Below, piece by piece: positions 32,542 through 40,815 of a DNA stretch of 44,635 bases. The notes below the pieces were generated by a model. The model made no database searches, was not told the DNA's origin, and was given only the letters and a program-made list of their open reading frames with translations. Source of the DNA: Candidatus Syntrophosphaera sp. (GTDB taxonomy: Bacteria > Cloacimonadota > Cloacimonadia > Cloacimonadales > Cloacimonadaceae); the NCBI GenBank assembly GCA_019429425.1, contig JAHYIU010000009.1, positions 1 through 44,635 of the forward strand, written 5' to 3'. Position 1 is the stretch's first letter. The number at the start of each line of letters is the position of its first letter. The position numbers and the translations under genes are program-made.

Positions 32542-33516
32542 CTAATCCAGGCTCATATGAGTGGCCTGCCATTTGTCCGCTTTGGCCTGAAGCTGGTCCA
32601 GTTCTTCCTCTGTGAGTTCCCGGCTAAGTTTTTCGTAGGCGTGGCCCGCGGATTCGTGTCCATTGGCGGTGGCCAGTTTCCACCAGAAGATCGCCTCGGC
32701 ATCGTCGCGTTCCACGCCGTCTCCATTGTTGTAGCAATTCCCGAGCACGTACTGGGCATCGGCAAAACCCTGTTCCGCGGACATCCGGTACCATTTCGCT
32801 GCTTCGGCAGGATCGCGTTCCATCCCGTCTCCGTTGTAGTAGATGGTTCCCAGGTTGAATTGAGCTCCGGCGTGGCCCTGCTCCGCGGCTGATCTGTACC
32901 AGCGACAGGCTTCCTCAATGTTCTGCGGCATTCCGTCGCCAAAGTCATAGCAGCAGGCCAAGCTGTACTGCGCCTTGGCGTATCCGGCTTGGGCGGCGCG
33001 GCGGTACCAGCGGACAGATTCCTCCTTGTTGATCTCCACCCCCTCGCCAAAGTCGTAGCAGCATCCCAAACAGTACTGCGCCTTGGTGTAGCCCTGCTCC
33101 GCGGAACGGCGGAACCACTGCACGGCGATCCCACAATCCTGCTCTACGCCCTGTCCCAGGGCATAACACAATCCCAGGCTGTACTGGGCTTCAGGCATTC
33201 CCTGAATCGCCGCGGAGTTGAACCACTTCACTGCCGTGGTATAGTCCTGCTCGACACCGTCACCATGATAATAGAACAATCCCAGGTTGTACTGGGCCCG
33301 GGGATACCTTTTTTCCGCGGAAAGAAGGAGCCACTTGAGCGCTTCCTTCTTGCTCTTGCCAACCCCCAATCCCGTGTCATAGCACATCGCCAGATTGTAC
33401 TGGGCCTCGGCGTCGTTGCTTTTTGCCTTCTGCATCAGGGCGCGGTTGAAGACCTGTTCTCCCATCAGCATTTCCATGCTTACAATAAACAGCATTAATA
33501 GAATGATATAATGCAT
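32542..33516 (-). CDS. secreted Sel1-repeat protein
   Basis: The 324-residue protein has a short signal-like N-terminus (MHYIILLMLFIVSMEMLMG) and then at least seven Sel1 repeats of 36 residues (AxxGxxxAQYxLGxCYxxGxGVExDxxEAxxWYRxAAE). These form a TPR-like superhelix for protein binding. The start at 33516 follows GGGGAGGTG; five residues upstream are not needed. The repeats are very regular in DNA, so the gene can change length by recombination. Partner unknown. It is convergent with the alkyltransferase-like gene, leaving 20 bases between them. Confidence 0.87.
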   Translation of the reverse strand: MHYIILLMLFIVSMEMLMGEQVFNRALMQKAKSNDAEAQYNLAMCYDTGLGVGKSKKEALKWLLLSAEKRYPRAQYNLGLFYYHGDGVEQDYTTAVKWFNSAAIQGMPEAQYSLGLCYALGQGVEQDCGIAVQWFRRSAEQGYTKAQYCLGCCYDFGEGVEINKEESVRWYRRAAQAGYAKAQYSLACCYDFGDGMPQNIEEACRWYRSAAEQGHAGAQFNLGTIYYNGDGMERDPAEAAKWYRMSAEQGFADAQYVLGNCYNNGDGVERDDAEAIFWWKLATANGHESAGHAYEKLSRELTEEELDQLQAKADKWQATHMSLD

Positions 33517-33700
33517 GTTACACCTCCCCATTATAATGGTGCTGTATATATAATAATCAAATGCCAGCTAAAGAAAAGGAAGTTTTGAAAAATAGACCCT
33601 GGTATTCGTATACCTTGGCGGAAAAGCACTGATCGTCTCATTTAGGGCAACTTCGGCTAAGAAATCTTGTCTGGCGCGCTCAAGTTTGTGTGGGAATAGC

Positions 33701-33727
33701 TTGACATAAAACGGGGGGGGGTAAATA
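33701..33727 (+). promoter_or_regulatory. candidate phase-variable promoter with nine-G spacer tract
   Basis: TTGACA (33701-33706) is followed by a 15-base spacer that ends in nine G residues (33713-33721), then TAAATA (33722-33727). The gene for a large secreted protein starts 53 bases later. Slippage in the G-run would change the -35/-10 distance. The -10 box is not a strong match, so the promoter itself is a proposal. Confidence 0.45.
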
Positions 33728-33779
33728 GGTTAACAGTGACTGGCAGCCCTTTCATGGGGCCGCGGAAGGAGAACCTTTG

Positions 33780-35918
33780 ATGCGCAATGAAGCATTGTTC
33801 TGTTTGCTATTCCTAGCTTATTGCACTCTGTCCGCCCAATACGCCGATTGGTTGAACTACACCCCCGGCCGAGTTTCCCGCACGGTGGACAGCGTTGGAG
33901 ACCAGCTTTGGTGCGCCACCAGCGGAGGTTTGGTCCGGATCGACCGCCACACTATGGGTCTCACCCATCTCAACCACGCGAATTCCGGCCTGCCCTTCAA
34001 CAATGTCCGAGGTCTGAAGGCCGATCCCGCTGGCAATATCTGGATCTGGGGACAATACACTTCCCTCTGGAAATACGACGGCCAAACCTGGCAGTCCTTT
34101 CCCCTGGGCTTTATGTACAACTCCATCAATTCCCTCGCCATCGCTGGTGCCGATGACATCTGGCTGGGTACCGACGCGGGCGGCCTGGTCCATTTTGACG
34201 GAACCAGCTTTACCCAATACACGGATTACACCTCCAATACCACCCCCAATGCGGAATCCGTGACTCTGGACAACATTGGCCGGGTCTGGTTCAGCACCTA
34301 CGACTGGGTTTCGCTTTCAGGAATGCTGGTCTGCCGGGATGGGGACGACTGTGCTTATTACCACCATCCCCAATCCGCCCTGCCCGGGACCGCCGTCAAC
34401 GCCATTGCCTTCGACGCCGCCAACCATCTCTGGATCGGCACCTTCTCGGCTGGGGCTTACTATTATGACGATGCTACCTGGACCTATTACCACCCAAACA
34501 ATTCCCCCTTGCTGGGATCCGACATTTACAGCCTGGCCTTGCATCCGGACGGCAGCGTCTGGATCGGCACCAATTCTGCCCTAAACGTCTTCGACGGCCA
34601 GAACTGGGATTATTACAACACGGGAAACTCCGCTATGCTCGCCAACGCGGTGTATCAGATCTTCTTCGATGACGAAAGCACCAGCTGGTTCCCCGGCAGC
34701 ATGGGCCTGAACCGCTTGCAGGGTGGGGTTTTGCAGGTGATCAACACCTCCAATAGCAACCTCCCTTCAAGCCCCTTGTACTGCCAGGTCGAGTCTGCCG
34801 ACGGAGTCCAGTGGATCGGCGGATTTGCCGGATTATACCGCTTTGACGGGGAAAACTGGAGCTATTTGGAAACTCCAGGGACCTACCATCAGATCTGGGA
34901 TATGGCCTTGGACCAGAGTGGAAACCTCTGGCTGGCAACCCGTTATGACGGCCTGATCAAGTATGACGGCAACGAATTCACCCAATTCACATCCGACAAC
35001 TCACCTCTGCCCAACAACCTGACCGCCGCGGTGGGAGTCGATTCGCAGAACCGGGTTTGGCTCGCCACCCAGCGCAACGGATTGTTCCGCCTGGATGGGG
35101 GTACCTGGACTTCCTGGGACACCTCAAATTCCATTTTGCCCTCCAATTACCTGCTCTCGCTGAGTGTGGACGAACTCGATCAGGTTTGGGTCGGAGCCTA
35201 CAATACCGCCTCGGAATCGGGTTTGGTGAGGATCGCCGGTGATAATTGGACGCTTTATGACACCAGCAATTCCGGCCTACCCTCGAACGCGGTCACGGAA
35301 GTGGTCTATCTGAACGGAGCCCACTGGATCAGCACCAGTCAGGGTTTGGCCTGTCTCTCGGGAAACGAGTGGACCGTCTACAACACGGATAATTCAAGCC
35401 TTCCGCATGATGTCGTCACAGGCCTCGCCGCAGGACTGGAGGGTGCTTTGTGGGTCTCCACCCAATATGGCGGACTGGCCAGATATGCTGATGGAGCCTG
35501 GACAGTCTTCGGCTCGCAGAATTCCGGCCTGGCCAGCAATATCTGCAAACATGTGTGTGTGGATGCCACAAACCGCCTTTGGATCGGCCATTATTACGAC
35601 GGGATCAGTGTTTACACGGGCGGCCAGGTTTCCCTGCAGGAAGAATTCCAAATCCCAGTTCCCAGTTTTGTCCGGACCTGGCCCAATCCCTTTACTGACC
35701 GGATCTGCTTCGGCATTGACGAACCCAAAGGCAGTATAGAGATCACCCTGTTCAACCTCCGGGGCCAGAAAGTGGGTGAATGGAACTTCCCCGCGCGGCC
35801 AGAGATAGTGCTCGACCTAAACTCTTTGGCAGTCCCGGATTTGCCCAACGGAGTCTGGCTCTGGAAAGTAAGCACCAGCGGTCGGACGGGCTGGCTCAAG
35901 ACACTGTGCTGCAAGTGA
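33780..35918 (+). CDS. secreted two-component-regulator-type propeller protein with FlgD-type tail
   Basis: The 712-residue protein starts at ATG 33780 behind GGAGAACC, with a signal peptide at residues 1-20. About a dozen repeats follow, of the type WxxYxTxNSxLPSNxVxxLAxDxxGxxWIGTxxGLxRFDG, the reg-prop pattern that builds two stacked beta-propellers in bacterial sensor proteins. Here there is no membrane segment or kinase; instead the protein ends in the FlgD-like tail (TWPNPFTDRICF, LFNLRGQKVGEW, NGVWLWKVS). It is thus a free or surface-held propeller that may bind glycans or other ligands. A nine-G tract in the promoter region suggests switching of expression. The Nudix gene is convergent, 11 bases away. 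Confidence 0.85.
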   Translation: MRNEALFCLLFLAYCTLSAQYADWLNYTPGRVSRTVDSVGDQLWCATSGGLVRIDRHTMGLTHLNHANSGLPFNNVRGLKADPAGNIWIWGQYTSLWKYDGQTWQSFPLGFMYNSINSLAIAGADDIWLGTDAGGLVHFDGTSFTQYTDYTSNTTPNAESVTLDNIGRVWFSTYDWVSLSGMLVCRDGDDCAYYHHPQSALPGTAVNAIAFDAANHLWIGTFSAGAYYYDDATWTYYHPNNSPLLGSDIYSLALHPDGSVWIGTNSALNVFDGQNWDYYNTGNSAMLANAVYQIFFDDESTSWFPGSMGLNRLQGGVLQVINTSNSNLPSSPLYCQVESADGVQWIGGFAGLYRFDGENWSYLETPGTYHQIWDMALDQSGNLWLATRYDGLIKYDGNEFTQFTSDNSPLPNNLTAAVGVDSQNRVWLATQRNGLFRLDGGTWTSWDTSNSILPSNYLLSLSVDELDQVWVGAYNTASESGLVRIAGDNWTLYDTSNSGLPSNAVTEVVYLNGAHWISTSQGLACLSGNEWTVYNTDNSSLPHDVVTGLAAGLEGALWVSTQYGGLARYADGAWTVFGSQNSGLASNICKHVCVDATNRLWIGHYYDGISVYTGGQVSLQEEFQIPVPSFVRTWPNPFTDRICFGIDEPKGSIEITLFNLRGQKVGEWNFPARPEIVLDLNSLAVPDLPNGVWLWKVSTSGRTGWLKTLCCK

Positions 35919-35929
35919 TTAAGGACGGG

Positions 35930-36460
35930 CTAAAACTCCAGTTCCAACCCTGTTTCCAGATGAATGAACTTGCGGTGCGCTGCAAAGCAGACCCGCGGTA
36001 GTGTTTCCAAAGGAAAGAACTTTGCCTCCGAAGCGTCATCCCCAGCCTGGAGTTTTCCTCCTCTTATCCGCATCCTGAAACCCAGGCTCAGCACGCGTTC
36101 ATAGATCGGACTGTAGCCAAAGTACCAATCTATGAAGTGGTCGACCTCACCCTCCAGCCCTGTTTCCTCGCGCATCTCCTCGATCGCGTTCTCCTGTGGG
36201 CTCAGATTGATCTCCATATAGCCGCTGGGCAGGGCCCATTCTCCCGCGTTCGGTTCAAACAAGCGCTTCACCAGCAGCAGTTCGTTTTGTTCATTTAAGA
36301 CCAGAACCGCCACTGCTGGGATGGGATTCTTGTAATAGACCCAGCCGCAGGCCTGACAGACGGGGCGAATCTTGCCTTCGCGGTCTGCTCTGATCTGCAT
36401 GGGCCCGCCGCAGCGCAGGCAAAACCTTACATTCGAGTAGTTTATCTTGCGTTTGTCCAT
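35930..36460 (-). CDS. Nudix hydrolase with zinc ribbon
   Basis: Of 176 residues, the first 45 or so carry a zinc ribbon (CLRCGG and CQACGW). The Nudix domain follows, with box GYMEINLSPQENAIEEMREETGL (given in two parts: GYMEINLSPQENA, IEEMREETGL). The metal-binding Glu residues of the REUxEE core are kept as EEMREE; the first Arg and the early Glu of the consensus are changed. Such enzymes cleave nucleoside or similar diphosphates. It begins 40 bases after thiD on the same strand with no terminator between, so it is probably the last gene of the thiamin operon. Nudix enzymes acting on thiamin or HMP diphosphates are known, which makes that a reasonable guess. Confidence 0.85.
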   Translation of the reverse strand: MDKRKINYSNVRFCLRCGGPMQIRADREGKIRPVCQACGWVYYKNPIPAVAVLVLNEQNELLLVKRLFEPNAGEWALPSGYMEINLSPQENAIEEMREETGLEGEVDHFIDWYFGYSPIYERVLSLGFRMRIRGGKLQAGDDASEAKFFPLETLPRVCFAAHRKFIHLETGLELEF

Positions 36461-36500
36461 AAATTGACAGTTCGGCGCGGGTAGAAATTTGTCAAATCAT

Positions 36501-37256
36501 TTAGATCTCCGGCAGACCATTAAGGCGGTCATAGAAATCCACAACCCATTGCGAGGCAAGCCGGAAAGCCTCTTCCGGAGGGACATTTTCGCTCAGATAG
36601 CACATGAACGCGGAGGCAAAGGCGCAGCCCGTGCCATGGCTGTATTTCCAGGGCCGCCTGGGATGGGTGGATAGGACCACTTTATCGGCAGTGACAAAGG
36701 CTTCCTTGATCGGTTCGCCTTTTCCATGGCCACCTTTGAGCAGAACATTGATTCCAACATCCATGGCCAGTTTTCGCGCCGCCTTCAGTGCTGATTTGAA
36801 GTTGTCCAGCCGTGTAGAAGTGAGAGCTTCCAATTCGATTAGATTGGGACAGATGAAATCAGTTATCTCAAGCAGATTCATATACCGCCCCAGATCTATG
36901 TCTGCCATGAATTCCAATCCCCTGCTCGGTTTAAGGACCGGATCGAGGATGACCTTGAAAGGCCTCGGTCGCTGCAATAGTTTGAGGAAAACATCCACCT
37001 GGGTGGGTGAGCACAGAGCTCCGATCTTGACCAGGCGAAATTCCGAATCTTTCAGGACACCCTCGATCTGTGAACTTAGAAGGGTATCACAGACTGGATG
37101 GATGGCCACTACGCCTGCAGGGGTCTGGATCGTGACCCCTGTCAGACATGTCTGGAGTTGCTTTCCGAACAGGCAACAAACCCAGATATCCTGATTGAGC
37201 CCGGCCCCGCCGGAGCTGTCCAGAGCGGAAATGGCCAGGATTTCACTCGGTCGCAC
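36501..37256 (-). CDS. thiD: hydroxymethylpyrimidine (phosphate) kinase
   Basis: The 251-residue ribokinase-like enzyme phosphorylates HMP and HMP-phosphate to HMP-PP. The N-terminus DSSGGAGLNQDI is the substrate-binding signature, VLLKGGHGKGE marks the phosphate region, and HGTGCAFASAF holds the anion hole and the catalytic residue region. Its start overlaps the end of thiC by 14 bases. It is the fourth gene of the TPP-riboswitch operon. The N-terminal part is a little more diverged than usual (AISALDSSG instead of TIAGSDPSG), but the fold marks are complete. Confidence 0.92.
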   Translation of the reverse strand: MRPSEILAISALDSSGGAGLNQDIWVCCLFGKQLQTCLTGVTIQTPAGVVAIHPVCDTLLSSQIEGVLKDSEFRLVKIGALCSPTQVDVFLKLLQRPRPFKVILDPVLKPSRGLEFMADIDLGRYMNLLEITDFICPNLIELEALTSTRLDNFKSALKAARKLAMDVGINVLLKGGHGKGEPIKEAFVTADKVVLSTHPRRPWKYSHGTGCAFASAFMCYLSENVPPEEAFRLASQWVVDFYDRLNGLPEI

Positions 37257-38529
37257 AGGGATTTTCCCGGTCAGTCCTGATCGCGCACAGCAGACCGCAC
37301 ATGCTGCAATGATCGTTTGCCTGGGATGAGGTGCTTTCCTTGCGCTGCCGTGCGAATTCCGGATCGACGCTAAGCCGGAAAACCTCGCTCCAGTTCATGT
37401 CCCTGCGGGCTTGGGCGATCCTGTCATCGATCACTTTGGCCCCGGGACAGCCTTTGGCAATGTCTGCGATATGGGCGGCGATGCGGGAGGCGATGACACC
37501 CTGTTTGACATCCTCCAGATCGGGGAGGCAGAGGTGTTCCGCGGGAGTCACGTAGCAGAGGAAATCCGCGCCGGCCGAGGCCGCGATGGCACCTCCGATC
37601 GCGCCGCTGATGTGGTCATAGCCGGAGGCAAAATCTGTTGGGAGCGGTCCCAGCACGTAGAACGGTGCCTCCCGGCAAAGCCTTTTTTCCAAGACCACAT
37701 TGGCTTTGATATCCCTGAGCGGGACGTGCCCCGGTCCCTCCACCATCACCTGGACGCCTTGCTGCCAGGCGCGTTCGACCAATTCACCCAGAACCAGCAA
37801 TTCCGAGATCTGGGTGGGATCGGTGGCATCGCCGATCGCCCCGGGGCGGAATCCGTCTCCCAGGCTGAGCGTGACATCGTATCTGGCGCAGATGTCCAAA
37901 AGCCTGTCATATTGTTCATAGAGAGGATTTTCCTGGCCTGAATGGAGCATCCATCTTTTCAGGAGCGAGCCGCCCCGGCTCACGATCCCCAGGAGTCTTT
38001 TACCTTTCAGATGAGGTTTTAGGGACCATTGGGTGATTCCCGCGTGAACGGTCATGAAATCAACTCCCTGCTCGGCCTGGCGTTCGATCTCAGTAAAAAG
38101 CATTTCCGGCTCGAAGCTGGTAATGTCCAGCTTTTTCCTTTGCAGTTCAGTCGCGACGGCGTAGATGGGCACCGTGCCGAGGATCAGGTCCGTTTCCCCC
38201 AGCATGGCCCGGCGGATGCGATTCAGATCCCCACCAGTGGAAAGGTCCATCACGCTGTGGGCTCCGTATTTTTCCGCGGCCTTGAGTTTGGCCAGTTCTT
38301 TGCCGAAATCGCAGTCCAGTTCCGATGTGCCGATATTGGCATTGACCTTGGTGGAAAGGTGTTTTCCGATCCCGGTCGGACGTGGGTTGTGTTTCACATT
38401 GCAGGGTATGACCACCTTTCCCGCGGCCACCAGTTCGAGCAATTTCTCTGCCTGGATGCTTTCCTGGCTGGCGACCTCGAGCAGTTGAGGCGTTATGACC
38501 CCTGCCTGGGCTGATTGTAGCTGAGTCAT
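37243..38529 (-). CDS. thiC: phosphomethylpyrimidine synthase, short form
   Basis: The 428-residue radical-SAM enzyme makes HMP-phosphate from aminoimidazole ribotide. Marks are VNANIGTSELDCD, DLSTGGDL, TVPIYA, SRGGSLLKRWM, LSLGDGFRPGAIGDATD and MVEGPGHVPL. The C-terminal Fe-S motif is CSMCGLLC, that is CX2CX3C, one residue shorter than the CX2CX4C of E. coli-type ThiC. Length and missing N-terminal domain fit the short form of archaea and anaerobes. The start overlaps thiE (ATGA). The paralogue BzaF (anaerobic B12 ligand synthesis) is the alternative, but the riboswitch and neighbours favour ThiC. Confidence 0.92.
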   Translation of the reverse strand: MTQLQSAQAGVITPQLLEVASQESIQAEKLLELVAAGKVVIPCNVKHNPRPTGIGKHLSTKVNANIGTSELDCDFGKELAKLKAAEKYGAHSVMDLSTGGDLNRIRRAMLGETDLILGTVPIYAVATELQRKKLDITSFEPEMLFTEIERQAEQGVDFMTVHAGITQWSLKPHLKGKRLLGIVSRGGSLLKRWMLHSGQENPLYEQYDRLLDICARYDVTLSLGDGFRPGAIGDATDPTQISELLVLGELVERAWQQGVQVMVEGPGHVPLRDIKANVVLEKRLCREAPFYVLGPLPTDFASGYDHISGAIGGAIAASAGADFLCYVTPAEHLCLPDLEDVKQGVIASRIAAHIADIAKGCPGAKVIDDRIAQARRDMNWSEVFRLSVDPEFARQRKESTSSQANDHCSMCGLLCAIRTDRENPCATE

Positions 38530-39179
38530 GATATGTTCTCCTTCAGAATGCTTTTAATGATGCGGATATTGTCCACCAGTTCAGCCTCGTCCCGGCAAAG
38601 GGAAAATTGCCTAATCATAGAGATATTGCGGGCTCCGGAGGATAATACTTCCCCAAGGTTTTCTGGAAATATCCCACCGATGGCGACCACGGGAAGTGAT
38701 GCCTGGGCAATAACTTCAGCCAACTTATCTGTCCCCACGGGGGGATCGGGTTTAGCTTTGGCGGGGGTGGAGAAGATCGGCCCGAAGCTCATGTAGTCGG
38801 GATTGAATCCTTCCGCTGCTGCCTGGCGCTCTGCCATCAGTTGATTTGCCTGCTCCAGGCTGTGAGTGGATACTCCGAGCAGCATACCCGGCTTGATCAG
38901 TTTTGCCACTTCCTGCCAGGGCAGGTCCTCAGGTCCCAGGTGTAAACCGTCGGCCCCTGACAGCAAGGCGATATCCGGCCTGTCGTTGACGAAAAACAAG
39001 GTCCCGGAACCGCGGATGATCTCTCTCATGCCGCGTGCCAGTTTCAGAAATTCCCGGTCCGGCATGTCCTTTTCCCTCAGTTGCAGGATCGGGACCTCCT
39101 CCTTGACACAGGTCTCCGTAAAACGAAGATGGCCGATAACAGGCTGGGTGACAACGATATAGAGGCCGAAATCACGCAT
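38526..39179 (-). CDS. thiE: thiamin-phosphate synthase
   Basis: This 217-residue TIM-barrel enzyme joins HMP-PP and thiazole phosphate. The motifs LREKDM, FVNDRPDIALLSGADGLHLG, MSFGPIFSTPAKAKPDPPVG and VVAIGGIFPENL are those of the ThiE family. It overlaps thi4 by 8 bases upstream and thiC by 4 bases downstream. Together with Thi4, ThiC and ThiD this makes thiamin monophosphate; a ThiL kinase for the last step is not in the window. Confidence 0.93.
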   Translation of the reverse strand: MRDFGLYIVVTQPVIGHLRFTETCVKEEVPILQLREKDMPDREFLKLARGMREIIRGSGTLFFVNDRPDIALLSGADGLHLGPEDLPWQEVAKLIKPGMLLGVSTHSLEQANQLMAERQAAAEGFNPDYMSFGPIFSTPAKAKPDPPVGTDKLAEVIAQASLPVVAIGGIFPENLGEVLSSGARNISMIRQFSLCRDEAELVDNIRIIKSILKENIS

Positions 39180-39957
39180 GGGATTCCCCCTCGGGCAGCT
39201 TTCCGCGGATCAGTTCCGCAGCCTTGATACCGGATAGGAGCATGCCTCCAAAGATAGGCCCCATGCGGTTGCTGCCGCTCACCCCACAGGCCGCCATGCC
39301 GCAGACAAAGAGCCCCGGATAGACCTGGCCGGTGAATTCAACGCAAGCCCGTTCACCGGCTGACGCGTTCAGCGAGCGTTCGTAGACCACCGAACGAGAG
39401 GGATATTCCAGTTCCACGTGGTTTTTCTGGGTGAGGATGCTCACAACCTCGCAGGAATGCCCGGTCGCGTCAAGTACGACCTGGGCGGAAATGGTCAGAG
39501 GATCCACATGCATCTTGTTTTTGGCTACCGCGGTCCAGTTGATCACCACCCCCGTGATGCGGTTCTGCTCCACTATGATGTCTTCTGCAGTAATCCCGGT
39601 GAATATCGCGGCCCCGGCTGAAGCGGCCCTATAGATCAAAGCGGAGGTTGCCTCAACCGCGTCCGCTAGGTGGAGGCCGTTTTCCGCCTCATGATGCCGT
39701 ATCCCATACCGATCCAGGATCGGCAGGGCCTTGGAGGGTATCACGATCTGGTTGAAGAACATCGCTCCGCCCCACATTCCTCCGCCCGGAGCGAGTTTCC
39801 TTTCGATAACGGTGGTGTTGATTCCTGATGAGGCTAGTTCGGAAGCGCAAACCAGTCCCGAGGGTCCGGCTCCCACGATCACTACGTCGCAGGCAAGATG
39901 CCTTTCGAGTTTGTCAAACCATCCCTTGGCGATGGCACTGGAAATCTGGTGTTCCAT
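39172..39957 (-). CDS. thi4: Thi4-type thiazole synthase, His variant
   Basis: The 261-residue FAD/NAD-fold protein makes the thiazole half of thiamin from NAD and glycine. VIVGAGPSGLVCASELA (about 26-42) is the dinucleotide site; ERKLAPGGGMWGGAMF, DATGHSCEVV and the C-terminal RMGPIFGGMLLSGIKAAE are family marks. In eukaryotic Thi4 a Cys before MDP gives up its sulfur in a suicide reaction; here the position is His150 (KMHVDP), as in methanogen Thi4, which takes free sulfide and turns over. It is first in the riboswitch operon; the ribosome-binding site AAGGGGTG lies in a hairpin. No thiG, thiS or thiH is seen. Confidence 0.92.
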   Translation of the reverse strand: MEHQISSAIAKGWFDKLERHLACDVVIVGAGPSGLVCASELASSGINTTVIERKLAPGGGMWGGAMFFNQIVIPSKALPILDRYGIRHHEAENGLHLADAVEATSALIYRAASAGAAIFTGITAEDIIVEQNRITGVVINWTAVAKNKMHVDPLTISAQVVLDATGHSCEVVSILTQKNHVELEYPSRSVVYERSLNASAGERACVEFTGQVYPGLFVCGMAACGVSGSNRMGPIFGGMLLSGIKAAELIRGKLPEGESHA

Positions 39958-39961
39958 GATA

Positions 39962-39990
39962 TCACCCCTTTATTCTTTTCAGGGGGGTGA
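39962..39990 (-). promoter_or_regulatory. hairpin over the thi4 ribosome-binding site
   Basis: On the minus strand TCACCCCCCTG pairs with AAAGGGGTGA across a short loop. AAGGGG is the ribosome-binding site of thi4 (start at 39957). This looks like the output part of the TPP riboswitch, acting on translation. Confidence 0.6.
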
Positions 39991-40033
39991 GATTGATAGT
40001 TCCTTCGAAGAGAGGTCGGTCGCGAGCTTGTTT

Positions 40034-40112
40034 GCTTTCCTACGCCGGCATTATCCGGATCAGGTTCGAAGGGTATTTTCTCAGCCGGATCATCTCCAGC
40101 ACCCCTGTATGA
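40034..40112 (-). promoter_or_regulatory. TPP (THI-box) riboswitch aptamer
   Basis: Read on the minus strand: CAGGGGTGC, GGCTGAGAAAATACCC, TTCGAACCTGATCCGGATAA, TGCCGGCGTAGGAAAGC. These are the conserved CUGAGA, ACCUGA and GGAUAAUGCCxGCGUAG cores of the THI-box in the right order. It lies 77 bases in front of thi4 and should turn the thi operon down when thiamin diphosphate is abundant. Confidence 0.97.
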
Positions 40113-40119
40113 AGGTCAA

Positions 40120-40146
40120 TTTTTAACCCGGCCAGTTTCCTGTCAA
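40120..40146 (-). promoter_or_regulatory. promoter of the thiamin operon
   Basis: On the minus strand TTGACA (40146-40141), 15 bases, then TAAAAA (40125-40120). The predicted RNA start is just in front of the riboswitch, as it should be. Confidence 0.6.
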
Positions 40147-40279
40147 CCGGAAAAATGACCGGGGGAATGAAAGTACTGAACGAGGCCCTGCGGTCTTCTG
40201 ACATGCTGCAGTTAATGCCTGAACGGTTCCAGCCCAAAAACTCTTGCCACTGGGACGCTATGCATTAGTATTTCCTATA

Positions 40280-40294
40280 TAATAATGATTATCA
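40280..40294 (+). promoter_or_regulatory. Fur/PerR-type operator in front of perR-katA
   Basis: TAATAATGATTATCA is a 7-1-7 inverted repeat, one base away from the symmetric TGATAATGATTATCA. It overlaps TATAAT-like bases (40278-40283) and lies 14 bases before the perR start, so PerR very likely represses its own operon here. Confidence 0.8.
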
Positions 40295-40307
40295 CATAGG
40301 ATTTGCC

Positions 40308-40814
40308 ATGATTAACCAACATGTTTTGCATCAACGCATTAACCAACTCAAAGAGGCTGCAAAAAGTGCTGGAATACGCCTCACACCCCAGCGCCTGGCG
40401 ATATTTAAGATCCTGGCCGGCAGTGAGGAACATCCCGGCGCGGAGGAAATACATCGCAAACTGAGCCGCAGCTTTCCCATGATCTCTCTGGACACGGTGT
40501 ACCGCACTCTCCGGCTGCTGGCCGATCTCGGTTTGATCAGCACCGTCGATCCCTGGCGGGAACACGCGCGGTTCGATGCCAACCTCGATCAGCACCATCA
40601 TTTCACCTGCCTGAGCTGCGGGGCGGTGCGCGATTTCACCAACGCGGAACTCGACGCGCTATCCTTCCCGCCCCAAGCATTGGACCTCGGCCGCGCGGAA
40701 TCGCTGCATGTGGAGGTCCGGGGCATCTGCACGGACTGCCTAAAACAGGAAAACTCAGACCCTAAATCCAGACAAACAAAACATAAACAACCAAAAACCA
40801 GACAAGGAGCATAA
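40308..40814 (+). CDS. perR: PerR-type peroxide-sensing Fur-family repressor
   Basis: The 168-residue protein has the Fur DNA-binding wing helix ([32 protein letters not shown]) and two CxxC zinc pairs (C101/C104 and C141/C144). The regulatory metal site matches PerR: H42, D90, H96, H98 and D109, with the same spacing as in Bacillus PerR, where the last position is Asp; Fur has Glu. Metal-catalysed oxidation of the His residues releases such repressors from DNA. A Fur/PerR box precedes the gene and katA follows after one base, so the target operon is clear. The C-terminal 25 residues are a basic tail. Confidence 0.9.
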   Translation: MINQHVLHQRINQLKEAAKSAGIRLTPQRLAIFKILAGSEEHPGAEEIHRKLSRSFPMISLDTVYRTLRLLADLGLISTVDPWREHARFDANLDQHHHFTCLSCGAVRDFTNAELDALSFPPQALDLGRAESLHVEVRGICTDCLKQENSDPKSRQTKHKQPKTRQGA

Positions 40815-40815
40815 C

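Noticed and set aside
40061-40074. GGTTCGAA-type bases as part of a tRNA T-arm
   Set aside because: They belong to the conserved core of the TPP riboswitch on the other strand; no tRNA cloverleaf can be built around them.
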